From assembly GCA_013399115.1 (NCBI GenBank), contig VXAA01001148.1, forward strand, positions 260,645 through 324,644: a stretch of DNA of 64,000 bases, in the 5' to 3' direction. This DNA comes from Anseranas semipalmata. Taxonomy: Eukaryota; Chordata; Aves; Anseriformes; Anseranatidae. The notes under the pieces are model-generated. The model was not told the DNA's origin. It did not search any database and worked only from the letters and a program-made list of their open reading frames with translations. The first letter of the stretch is position 1; every line of letters begins with the position of its first letter. Made by a program: the position numbers and the translations under genes. Positions 1-12,000 of this stretch are shown piece by piece.

Positions 1-65
1 GGCGAGGAGAGCGAGGCGGACGGGCGCGGCGAGGGGCGGCGGCGCCCCGCCGAGGCCTCCCCTGC
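1..65 (+). CDS. KANSL1-like: KANSL1-family exon 1 of window (3' end only)
   Basis: Frame 1 is open ([20 protein letters not shown]) up to a good donor, C|GTGAGT. It ends two bases into a codon, which is the phase the next exon needs (GC plus C gives Ala). An acidic Ser/Glu/Asp run just before the RWTWLQ block is also found in KANSL1 and KANSL1L at the end of their large early coding exon. This is therefore probably the tail of that exon, which continues upstream of the window. The sequence is very CpG-rich and composition alone could keep a frame open, so the evidence rests on phase and position. Confidence 0.68.
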
Positions 66-3000
66 GTGAGTACGGGGCCGCCTTTTGCGGTGGTCCGGTG
101 GCGTTGGTCGCGCTGCTGAGGCGCGCTGGCCGCTCCAACGCGGGCGTTTGGATTAGTTGCACCCAAGGCACCGTTTAATGGTGCTTCTCGAAACCCCCAC
201 TTTTTTTTTTTTTGTGCTAAAAGAGGGGGGAAATATTTTTTTTCTGCACTCCCCGATCGTGACCGGAGCCCGCAGCCTTCCCGCGGGCCGCGTTGCTCCC
301 AGAGGTGCGGGGCTGCGGCTCCTTCCCGCGGGCTGGCGGCGCTCGGGGGCACAGAGGGGGTGGGGGGGGGGGAAGGAGTNTTGTCACAGCTCCACGCCGT
401 TCCCTCGGGTCCTGTCGCTGTCCCCAGAGAGCAGAGCTCAGCGCCTGCCCCTGCGCTGCCCTCGGGAGGAAGAAGCGGTGGTGATGGTCAGAGGGCAGTG
501 AAGGATGTCAGAGTTCATCTTCTCTCTTCTCCTTGTGCTTATCTCATCATCTTACTTCATCGCACTAGCTTTCTGTTTTTCTTGAAAACATGTAAACCAA
601 ATATCCTTCAGCATATGTACTTTCATAGTGCTCGTTGACGTGCACTTTCTGTTATATGCTGGCTTTGCACACAGTAGATCAGGAATCTTTAGTAAGAGTC
701 TATCCGTGAAGCAAGTTGTTCAAACAGCCCTTGCATTGCCTGCCACTTCATAGCGTAATGCTGTTGTATCCTCTTTGGTTTCAGGAGATGGCAAGGTCAG
801 GTTTGTAGGAAGAAGTGACCTTTTGTGAGACCGCCTGATGGAACTGGGGAGGGAAAAGGGACAAGGCTTGGCCCCAGGCTGATAAACCAAAGTAGAACAG
901 GACTGCTTTGTGGTAATGTGATAGGAAGGAGGTAACCGGGTGGGGGCACAAGCAATATGAAGAGAAAGCTGTCACCTTTGTGAAGGGAAAAAGAAATCTT
1001 ACTTTGTCTTTCTAAGCCCCGGTGTCTGTGCTGACAGTGCTCTTTCGTGTTATTCCAAAACCAACTTAAAGTGCTTTTGAAGTAGGAGTGTTTCTGAAGT
1101 GCACTAGAAAGCAGCACGGGTCAGCGTGGGTGTGGCAGGGCTACTGCTGCCGGAGGTGGGCTGCATGTCTGTGTTTTGCAATGAATGTGCAGGAGTCTTA
1201 AAGTGCTTGTTTTGCTTTCTGCGTGACGTGAGAACGGAGACCTTTATTGCCTTTTTAGCCTTATAGCCAAAAGCGGTGCTTGTGTGGCGCGTTGAAGAAC
1301 GCCCTTCGCTAAGAGCAGCCCGGTACCTGCCAGCGGCTGGCACGAGGGACGGCACCGCGGCTGCCTGCGCTGGGTACCCCGTGAAGCTCCCGGCTGCGGA
1401 GGAAAATGGGTTGTGCTCTGCCGTTCTCTGTCTGCTGAAGGTGGTGGTCTTGGTTTTAGGTGTGTACCACAGGGGCTGTTGGGGCGGAGAGGAGCAGGGC
1501 TTCCCTTGGCTACTGCCAGCTCTTCGGAAGACTTCTTCATGTTTTAGGAAAGACCCAGACTAGCAGTGGCTCTGTGTGGTAACCTGGAGTTTACACAGGC
1601 TGTAGAGCCGGGAGACCTTTTCTTTCTGCCTACTCTATCGGCTGAGTGGTTCGGTGTACGTACCAGGTCCTTTCTCTCTAAATAGCGTTCATACCTTGTG
1701 GGGTTTCAGCTGTGAAATGCTCTGAGATTTGCTGTTTTCTACAGAGGGGTGATAGTAAATGGTCTTAGATGTGTATTAAGATGTAGCTGTGTTACAGAGA
1801 TGTTGGGCGCCTTTTTCCAACGGTTTTGTTGAAGCAACTCATCTCCCTGCCCTGAGATGACCTGATAAGTGGGGACTGATAGAGGGAATGACCCTGCTGG
1901 GAGGGAAGGAAAGCAAAGCTGTCTTTTAGACTGATACAGCCCATATTCTGCCATCTCAGCTGCCTGGAAATCATGTGCTGTATTTTTTACTTAGGGCTGC
2001 TGTTCCTGCTGTGGTGTATTCTTTCTCTGTCCTCATTCCAGTTAACGCGCATTGTTCGGATGGAAAATGCGTGCAATTCTGCGCGCTCTCTTCCCAGCAA
2101 ACAGTTGTGTTCCTGGCTCCGGAGGCCGTTGGAGCTTCCTGAGCATCAGCAGACTGGAAGTGATGTGAAGAGAACTGAAATGTTTTGGAGGGATGTTGTA
2201 TATTTATTTATTTGCAGCACAGGCATGTTAAATGAAGCTTTATTTTAAAGTATTCTTCCTGATTTTTTGGCTTAATTCTGCTTTTACAAAACAAACAAAA
2301 GAAATTGCGTAATACCCTAAAAGATACTGATGTTGTCAGATTGTTCCCTTGGGAAGTACTGTGACTGTGCTACTGCTCTTTCTGGGGTGTATGTTTTGAT
2401 CATTTCAGTTGCATTACCCCATGTTTTTCCTCCAAAGTCCTGATTTGTTTGGTGAGTTTGCCCTGTATTTCAGTCTGTGGCCTGGCCCCATAACCTGCAT
2501 GCTGTTTGGAACGTGGCTATGAAGACACAATTGTTTTTTCACTACAGAAAAGCTGTAATGTCTGCGAGTACTTCTGGTCTGGGTAACGGCCAGCTTTGGC
2601 CCGAGTGGTTGGTTTGAGAGCCAGCTGCAGCTGTTCCGGAGGTTCCCTGTATGTTCTTTACTGTTAAATGAACTTTTTATCACAGTCGCTTGATCTGCAT
2701 ATCTGTCATAAAACAGCTTACCTAAAGGAATATCATTATTTCCAACTTAGTGCAGAAACATAATGAAATACTGACTTTTGGTATGGGTAGTAGCTTAAAA
2801 AAAAAAGGTACAGAACCAGTAGTGGGTGTGTTTTTTTCACTTCTGACTTTGGCTTCGACTTAATGTACTCTCAGCTGTGTTGCATCCCTCCAGAGCAGAA
2901 GAAACAAGCAGATTGCGATGGCTTTCAAGTGGAGTTCGCAGCCTTTTTTTTGTCATTGAAGCAGAGTAAATCCCAACTGGGGTTTGCACAGAGCTTGCCT

Positions 3001-6000
3001 TCCCACGGCCCGCTGCTGGTATGCTCCTGCTGGCGTTTGCAAATCTGCTGCGTTGGATGCTTCCCTTCAGTTTGGCTGAGTGAGATCTTGTTTTAGTTTT
3101 TGCGTGCTTTAAGCTATCTCGCAGAACCAAATTTACCTGGATACGGTTCTGAGTTCAGATTCTGCATCTGCAGAAGGCTTCTGCGGGAAACAGGCTGCTA
3201 GAGGAGCAGTTCAATCCTGTGCCCTCAGGTGAAGGCGGTGGCCGTTAGCAGCTGACCGGGAACATGCGACAGCTGACGTCGGTGTGGATCCGGACTGGTC
3301 GGTGCCAGTGTGCGGCTGACGTCGGTGTGGATCCGGACTGGTCGGTGCCGGTGCACGCTGCGCTGGGCAGGGGCCGCAGAGGCACTCGGGGCAGGTTGGG
3401 CGGGCAGCGGGGCCTGTCCAGTGGGGCAGGCCTGGCAGAGCCTTCTGGATTTGTAGAGTTTTGTTCTCTCTACTACTAGATACCTCATAAAATTATGTTT
3501 CCTTTAATAAACCCCAGTGCTGATGTTCTTTGCTCTTTTATTAGTTATTCTCCAGTAGTTTTTTAGAAACTAAGACCTGAAGCAGAAAAAAAGGTGACTT
3601 CTAGTAGGTTGTTCTAGCTGAAGAGTCAAATATGCTCTTGTGCATTGATCTCTTTCTCGCATCATTCTATGGCAAGTTCAATGTATTTTGACTTGGACTT
3701 TTTTTTGCAACTGGTCTGTGGAAATGCTTATTTTCTCACTTTGATTCCTTGTTAATATGGTAGTTCCTCTCCCAGTACTGTGGAAAGCTAGCTGGGGATT
3801 CTACACCTGGAAAGTTCTTACTTTATGGCAATAGACCTAAGCTAATGGCAAAAGTAGGTGGAATTATTCCTCTGGCTGGAAAGAACCATTGTGATCTTCT
3901 GATCTTGACCTTCCTACCACAAGCCGATGTTCAAGTGGAAGTTCAGCCTATGCATCGGTAAGGAGCAGAATCAAACCTGTCAAGAACTTTTTGAAGACAG
4001 TGAACTAAAGTGGGGGTGGGCAAATTCAGGTGTTCCTGAAGTGAAAGCATTTATCAGAGCTGAATGACGTGTATCTAAGAAGCAGAATTACAGAGCTTTA
4101 GAAGATGTTTTTGGTTGAGAGAAGAGTACACGTGCTTATGCCTAATGTAACTGTGGTCACAAGCTTAATGCTTTAAAATCTGGGCATGCCTGATCTTTTT
4201 TTCTGAGAAGTTCCTAGGGCAGCATTTTTCTGCTTCTGCATTCCTGTTGTATCATGACCGAAGTTGGTTGTGCAGATGAGATTCATTTGGGATGCTCAGA
4301 ACAGTTATCTTCAGCTTATGTTCCCTGATGCAAGGGATCCCATCTGGTCCCATCAGGTCGTGAGGGTTATGCTACTCACAGTTACGAGGGCATTCAAAAA
4401 CCTTAGTGAAAAATGCCATTGAAGATGTGCAGGGGGGAAGTGTTTCCCCTTTGAATGGTAGCTCACCAGGCTGAGCACTCTTCCAGTCTGTGGGATGCAG
4501 AGCTTTCTGCACCCTTGCTTTACCACGAGAAGTTTGACCCATGCTTTAATCTAATTTCTTTTCATACTGTTTTAGTAGTCTACGTGTGGCCTGTTTGGGT
4601 TTTTAAACAGATACGTAAAGCCTACCTTAAAAAAAAAAAAAAAAAAGGCAATCTCACACATGCAGTTGCAGATAGAGGTGAACTGGTTCTTGTATATCCT
4701 GAGGCTTATGGGGTGCCTTCCATTTTATCTTGAAAGCTGTATTTTTATTTTAGTAGATCTGGTGAGCTTAAGTCACTGCCAGGAGGAAGAGAGAAAGAAA
4801 ACTGCAAGTGAGATAAATGTCTCCTGAAAACAAAAGTCTGGTATCCAGGCTCAGCAAGAAGTAAGTTGTGATTGCTGCGTCATTGTGCACAGCCTTGGTC
4901 ATCAGAATATCTACCGATGAGAGAGTAATTTTTTCAGGCATCATTGTAGCTTGTTGTCCATCCTTCATTAAAAAGGTTATTTTCTGAAGATATTTTCTTT
5001 TGTAGTGCCAGTAGATAGGTCACTTGAGAAAGAAACCGTCTGATATTGATAACATATGCCGTTGGCATGTTATTGGGAAGCACATCGTCTTTGTCTTTTC
5101 AGTACCAATACAAAGATAGCTGGGGAGAAATGAAAATAAGACTCCCTGCAAATGAGAGGTCTCAGAAAGGAGAAGGGAAGAAGCTGTTCTGGTTTTGTGC
5201 ATCGCCAGAGAAACCCCTGGAGCTGATTGAGTGGTGTGGGGACCTGCTCTGTGTCCAGCAGATGTCAGAACCACGTGACCGGCCCAGCAAAAGGCCTTGG
5301 AGTTGTTTGTCTATGAACAAGATTTCTGTAAGCTTGCTTAAAATAGAAGGTGATTCTGTGCATTTCCTGTGCACGCATATTGGTGACCTTGGCTTTCTGC
5401 TCTGACTCTGGGGTGGATACCTTCAGGGAGCACCGACCCTGGCTGGTAGCGGGCTGGTAAGAACCTCATGGAGTGCAACCAGAAGTGCCGAGTCCTGCCC
5501 CTGGGGAGGAACAGCGCCAGCACACACCGGGGCCACCAGCGGGGACGCGGCTCTGCAGAAAGGCCCTGGGGTCCCGGTGGGCACCAAGGTGAGCAGGAGC
5601 CAGCGGTGGCCCCGCTGCTAAAGCTGGTGGTGTTCTTGGCTGCGTTAGGCAAAGCATCGCCTGCAGGCAGAGGGAGGGGATCCTGCCCCTCTGCTCAGCA
5701 CTGGGGAGGCCACCCCGGAGTGCTGGGCCCAGTGCTGAGCCCCCCAGTACAGGAGGGACCTGGACACACTGGGGGGAGTCCGAGGAAGCGCCAGGGAGAT
5801 GCTGACGGGCCTGGAGCCCCTCTGCTGTGAGGAGAGGCTGGGAGCTGGGGCTGCTCGGCCTGGAGCAGAGGAGGCTCCGGGGGATCCCATCCGTGCCCAT
5901 CAATGCCTGCAGGAGGTGCAGAGAGGACGGAGCCAGGCTCTTTCCAGCGGTGCCCAGCGCCAGCACCAGAGGCACTGGGCACAACCTGGAGCCCCGGAGG

Positions 6001-9000
6001 CTCCCCCCGAGCACCAGGCAGCACTTCTGTGCTGGGCGGGTGCCGGAGCCCTGGCACAGGCTGCCCAGGGAGGGGCTGGGGGCTCCCCCTTGGGGGGCTC
6101 CAGAAGCCCCTGGACGTGGTGCTGGGCACCAGCTCTGGGTGCTGCTGGAGCAGGGGTGGCACCAGAGGGGCCCAGAGGTGCCTCCAGCCTCAGCCCGTCT
6201 GGGATCGTGTGACATAGCAATTCTGTACCGTGGTGCTTACCTTACACATCAGTTTGATTAAACACCGGTGCTGTGGGACTCGCTGCAGTACCTGGCTGTT
6301 TGCTGCCCTTGCTCTAGGGAAAGAAGGCCAAATCTGCCTCACGGAGTCATCCGAGCTTCAGTTGCTGTGGTGCTGAAGTACAGCAATTATCGAGGCTGTG
6401 GGAAGTGCGATGTGCCGAAGATACTAATGCACTTGTTTGTGATAATTGCATAATGATAATAGTAAATGTAATATAAATCTCACTGATTATCCATATGAAT
6501 GCTCCCACAGTTTGTCTTGATTTTTTTTTCAGAATGCTTGGTATCTAATTAGTTTTATGACTTTCCTCAAGAGCAATTCAGTGCTAATAATTACCTACTG
6601 TCACAGATAGTCTCCTTTTCATATCATGGGCATTTTTGTTTCCTAGTTTTCTTTACAACTAAAATCAGGGAGAGCACTGATAGTACAGAAACTCGGGTTT
6701 TACAGCTCTGATGGCAATATGCTGTTTTTGTTCCTTTGGGTACTCTGGGGACTCACCTGGATTTGAGAGATTCCGCAAGGGTATGTGTTGGGAATTCATT
6801 TCTGTACCGCGTTGGTTGCAGTCAACTCTTCTGGAGCAGTTGGGAAGCATTAACCCATATCTTTGAGGTGTGTATGGAAAATGTAAATAAAACAGGTATA
6901 TCACGTTCTCTGGGGAGAAAAATGAAGACGGCCAGCTGGGCAGGCAGCCTGCTACGACGTGCATGCTTGCCTCCCTTGTGCTCCCTGTGGTGTAGTGCAG
7001 TCAGCCGACGGGAAAAGGGGAGGCACTCGCCCAGCCCTGAGCAGTCAAGGGTCCCGTGGGCACAGAGTACTGTAACCGATGGTTACGGGTCTGCCCGGTA
7101 CACTGCGTGCTGGCACAGTCACGGGCTCGTAGGCTAAAGGAGGGGAAGCTTTCAGGTTTGCCTTTCATCTTTGTACGGCTCCGCGTTACCAGCCGATGCA
7201 GCGGTGTTCTCTCAGGCTGAATAACTTTCAGGACACAAACATCTCCCCCTGGCCCTCCCTGTTCTGATCTACAGTTTTGTTTAATGGGAGCAGAGTTGGA
7301 AGGAGTGCCAGAGGGGCTTCAGTTCTAAAGGGGCACTTGCAGCCTGAAAACTCTTCCCTATTTTTTCATTTCTTTTTAGACATCTTTAGCTTGGAATTAC
7401 TTTTAAACTTTTTTACTGGCTAATTTTGAACAGTGCTTGTTTTTTATCCAGTAAAATAAGACTTATCCAGGAAAAAAAAGAGGGGATGTGTCCAGATATA
7501 TCCTAAGATACTAAGATTTCAGATGTATCCAGAAATCTTAATTTCTTAAAAAAAGAAAATTTTTTCCAGAAATCTTAATTTTCTCATCCAGAAATCTTAA
7601 TTTCTGGATGTTGCGTGCCACATTTGAAAACTGTAAGAGAACAAATTTGATGCTCCGGTGTTCTAAGGCCTTTGAAACAACACACTTTCACTGGAGTATG
7701 TTTGGAGTTCCTGCAGACGGTTGTGGAAGCTCTGGTGTGTGCTTCTTGCCTTCACCAAACTTCCACTTGTAAAGAGCGATGTTTGCGTTAGTAATTTTTT
7801 CTAATTGTAAAGTGAAGTACTGTTGTGTAGCTATGTTTTGCTCGTGTTGGGAAGATTATCTGAATGTGTGCTTCTTTTAATCTCTATAAATTGAGGTAAA
7901 ATGCTAAATATTTAGTACTTGTGAGCTACAAAAGCTTTCTTAGACTACTTGTGTAGAAATAAGAAAATTCTGAGCGTCTCTAAGCCACAATGTCTCTTTA
8001 CGATTGTAAATTTCTTAGGGGTGCAGCTATTAAAAGAGAAGAACGTGTTAACTTTGCCCGTTTTCATTCTGTAAGTGGCCTTGCTGTCGGATCCCCTGAG
8101 CCCGCGGAGGCAGGCGTCCTGAGCGACGTGGTGGCGATGCCAGCTGTCCCCTCTGCGGTGCTGCCACCGGCATTTCCTCACTGCCCTCGGTCGCTGAATT
8201 TGGGCCAGAGAACTCAGTTCGAGTGTACGTGCGTCAAATATTTTCCTCTGCGGAAAAGTTCTTGTCCGTCTCCACGTGTGCTTCAGGTCGTAGCAATACA
8301 GTAGTTCGTGGGGCTGTTTGGTCAGAAGTATAGCTGACACTGTAACACTACAGGAAAAAAAATGCTGTTACGCAAGGTGATTTTTCTGTTTCAGCAAAAG
8401 AAATCCAAACTGCTTACGAGACGTGGGACCTTACGTGCCTCTTTCCTGTGTGTATAATGCTTGTGCCAGACCTCTCAGAGGGTGCTGCAGGTTGTGTCTG
8501 ACGCAGGGCATGACAGCTGCTCAAACAGCCACAGCACGGTGTGCCGGTGCTCGTCTGTCTGCTCGCGGCCGGAGAGGTTGGCAGGGTTACTGCGCGGGGC
8601 CCGGTGCTTGGACGCGGTGCTTCAGCTGCTGAGCCTGCCGGAGGGTGCGGTGCGCTCCTCCGAGGCGGACCTTCATTCACGTAACTTCCAGCAAAGACAG
8701 TAGTCACAGCTCGTCCTTTCTACTTGGAGTATGTGTGGGGTTTTTAATCTGCGGTGGTCTACGTGTCACGTGTGACGGTCTTCTGTTACAGCAACAGAGA
8801 TTCAAGCAACGGACTAAAAAGCACCCAGCTGAGATAGCGAAGCACTGGGGTACTTTCCTGAAGGGCACATGGCATTTCTGTCAGGAGAGGTTTTTAAGAA
8901 CACGTTAGACAAACAGCTGTGAGGAATATCACGGTCTCATCCTGCTCAGGGGTCAGCAAGACAAGCTAGGACTTTGTTCCTTCAGGCAGTTTTTTATGAT

Positions 9001-12000
9001 TTTTTTTTCCCTGAATTTGCACAGAGGAGAGAAGTCATTTCCGTGCTTATCTAGGGAGAGCTGGACTCCTGCACTGGTTTTGTGATGGTCAGAATAATGA
9101 TACCTGTTCCTTTCTTATATATTCTGTTGCACCATTGAAGGAATTGAATTGGCCGTTCCATCTTGGATATAGAGTTGTAGATTAAGGCTGGATATTGGTA
9201 GAATTTGTGGAGGAAAAACTCATTTGTCCTATAGTGGCCCTCAACTCTTAATCACCTTTTAATAGTGCAATTCTTTGTGGCTTTCTGTCAAATTGTTTTT
9301 TGCAGCATTGAACCTGATATTTGAAATAAATAAGCACAAGCAAACTCTTGCTTTTCAGCTGCCGCCATGCGGAGTGCCAGTGGGCGATGGAGAGAGCAGC
9401 CATTATCTGCCGTTGGACGTGGCTGCAGGCTCAAATCTCCGACTTGGAATATCGAATCAGGCAGCAGACGGATATCTACAGGCAGCTTCGTGCTACCAAG
9501 GTAATTTTAGCTTTCTGCTTTATGGCTTAGAAATGTCTCTGCATGGTGCTAAGTATTTGTTTAGTATAGCTCATATGGTATTTTCTTTGCAGAAGTAAAG
9601 GTGGGGGGAAGCTTCTGAGTTAGCCCCATGCCAGTGGAAGGTGTTACCTTATCCTTGAGGGCTGTGACATCTGTTTCACAAAGACTATCGTAAGAGCTCG
9701 CTTGGGGAGCGGGACCTAATTTCATCGGGCTGTCCAGGCAGAGCAGCTCGTTAATGGAACGGGGTTCCACAGTGGCATAGGCCACCGAGTTGGTCCTCGC
9801 AAGTGTCAGTTTCTAACCTGGCGTAGCAGCGGGGTGCCAGCAGAGGAGTTTGCAGGTGCCATTTGTATTTCAAGCCTTGATGCCTGCTGGAAAGTGTGCG
9901 CTTAAAGCACATGGATTCTTAAATCTCAGTGCATTGTGTACACAAGTTTCATGCTCTTCTTTAAGGTAATTACCTTCTAAAGTTTCACTTTGATATCTGG
10001 GAAGCATTGTGGTAGAAAATGTATAGGATGAATACTCATTTCTTGAATAGAGTATTTACTTCTATGTGACTAGATTTCCTGAAAAAAAATTAACCAAAGC
10101 TTCCCATCCTCAAAACTTGAAATGCTATTTGGAGTTTCCCCTCTTAAGAGCCTCTTGGTCTACTGCAGAAGTCTCTGGAAGCACTTAAGTTGGTCCCTGC
10201 AAAGGGGCTTCTGAACTTTTGAAATACTTCATGCGTTCAGTTTTGAAATAATTTGAATGTGTTTGGCTTTCAGTGTAAACTGCAAAGCTCGGTTTCATAG
10301 ATTTTGGCAGAATGTAAGGATTTTTACTTGGCTTGAGTGTTTTCCTTCCTCATCCCCTTTCTCTGGAAGGAAAGCTGACTGGTTTTAATTATTGTCCTTA
10401 TGGCATATGTATATGTTTTCCCGGGATAAATGCACTTTCCTTTTGCATCAGCTTTTCGAAGTCAGATATGTTGGATCGCTTTTCTGGTAAATCTAAATCT
10501 CACTGTTCCGCTGGGGTATAATGTGTCTGTATGACAATTAAAGAGCAGTGCCCATATGGCTTTACTCCCCTACACTTCTGCAGGTGGTCCTGTGAGACCT
10601 TGGTGAAGAAGGCCTTACTTTGTTATCATTCTTAGCTATGACTGCCAATGATAGGGTCGGTCAGATAACGCTGAATAGTTTCTGTACTTCTAGACCTTTA
10701 TCCTTCCTGCAGGAGACCATCCTGCCAAGGCTGCTGAACAGCCATTGCATAGTTATGGCTTTGGTTTTCTTCCAGCATAGGCTAATTACAAATGATAGTT
10801 TCTGGAAAGGTGTCCTGTTAGATGTCTCCTGCAATCACTTCACTTCGAAGCGTGATCGTGTGTGTTTTGTGTATGAGGTGTGTCTGTTAAAAGGTCTTCT
10901 AGGATTAGTGATCTGTTACGTGAGATTTAAACCCAGAGTCTCATCACTTGCTTTGTGAAAAGAGGGGAAGTATTCTATAGCTGATAAATGCAGTCAAGAT
11001 GAGGTTTAAAAAAGAAGCGAAACCTGGTTAGACTTTAGTGACAGGAATTCCTATCCTTCATTGGTGAATTTGAGTACTTCTTTGGGGAGTTCTTATTCTA
11101 CTTTCCTGGAGGAAAAAAAAGAGTAAGACATTAAAAAACTCAGGAAACTACTACGGCTTTTAAAGACTGCTTCATAAACAGATCAATATTTTAAATATTT
11201 ATGGGAAAAATACTGATCTAGTTAGCTAATCTGAACTTGTGAGATGGTACCTGGAGCCCTGTGCCCGGTTCTGGGGCTGGCAGTACAAGACCTAGTGGAG
11301 CCAGTTCAGTGGTGGACAACCGAGATGGTTGGGAGCTGCAGCATATGGTGGGCAAAGAGACCAAAAGAACTGGATCTCTTTGCACTTCAGAAGAGCAGGT
11401 GAAGCATGCACCTTATTGCTGGCCTACCTAATGGGGAGGTATAGGGAAGATGGAGCAAGACTCTTCTTGGCTGCTCATGGTGCTAGGACAAGAAGCAACA
11501 AACACAAACTGGAATGGGGGAAGCTGACCACCAGGGTGGCCAAATACTTCACCAGATGCCCAGAGGAGTTATGCGATCACCATCCTCAGTCATACCTAAG
11601 GTGTGAAGTCCCTGAGCAAACTAGCTAGACCTGCTTTGAGTGGAGACTGAGACTAGATCACCTCCAGACTTACCTTCCAACCTAAATTGCTCTTTGATTC
11701 TACTTCAGTACTATGGAAAATAACGATTCCTAATGGCCCCAGACTTTCATAACATTAGTGTCTTATGCAGCACAACAAAATGCAGGAAAATAGTAACTTT
11801 TCAGAAGCTTTGAATCTTTTCTAAGTAACTGGAATTTGTCTTATCTGTATTTCAGTATTTCTTTAACCAAATTAGCTCATAATTATCTTTAATTCACCAT
11901 AAAGCAGTTACTGTTCTCAGGCAATTATGATGTTTACACAGACATGAATGCAAATGCATGAAATAAGTTGATTGTTCGCATAATACTTTTCTTCCATGCA

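Larger units (their letters stand above)
66..9358 (+). other. Intron 1 of KANSL1-family gene (9.3 kb)
   Basis: Phase-2 intron, GTGAGT to TTTTCAG. The first 450 bases are CpG-rich, continuing the GC-rich exon, with one ambiguous base at 380. It holds a 43-bp tandem duplication near 3,272, a poly-A run at 4,629, a GC-rich CR1 copy at about 5,460-6,220 and a small AT-rich repeat near 7,540. No reading frame here looks like an exon by phase plus similarity. Confidence 0.7.

Noticed and set aside
5466..6261. Several overlapping long frames on both strands (up to 249 codons)
   Set aside because: All fall in a GC-rich CR1 copy where stops are rare. They are shadows of the decayed reverse-transcriptase frame.
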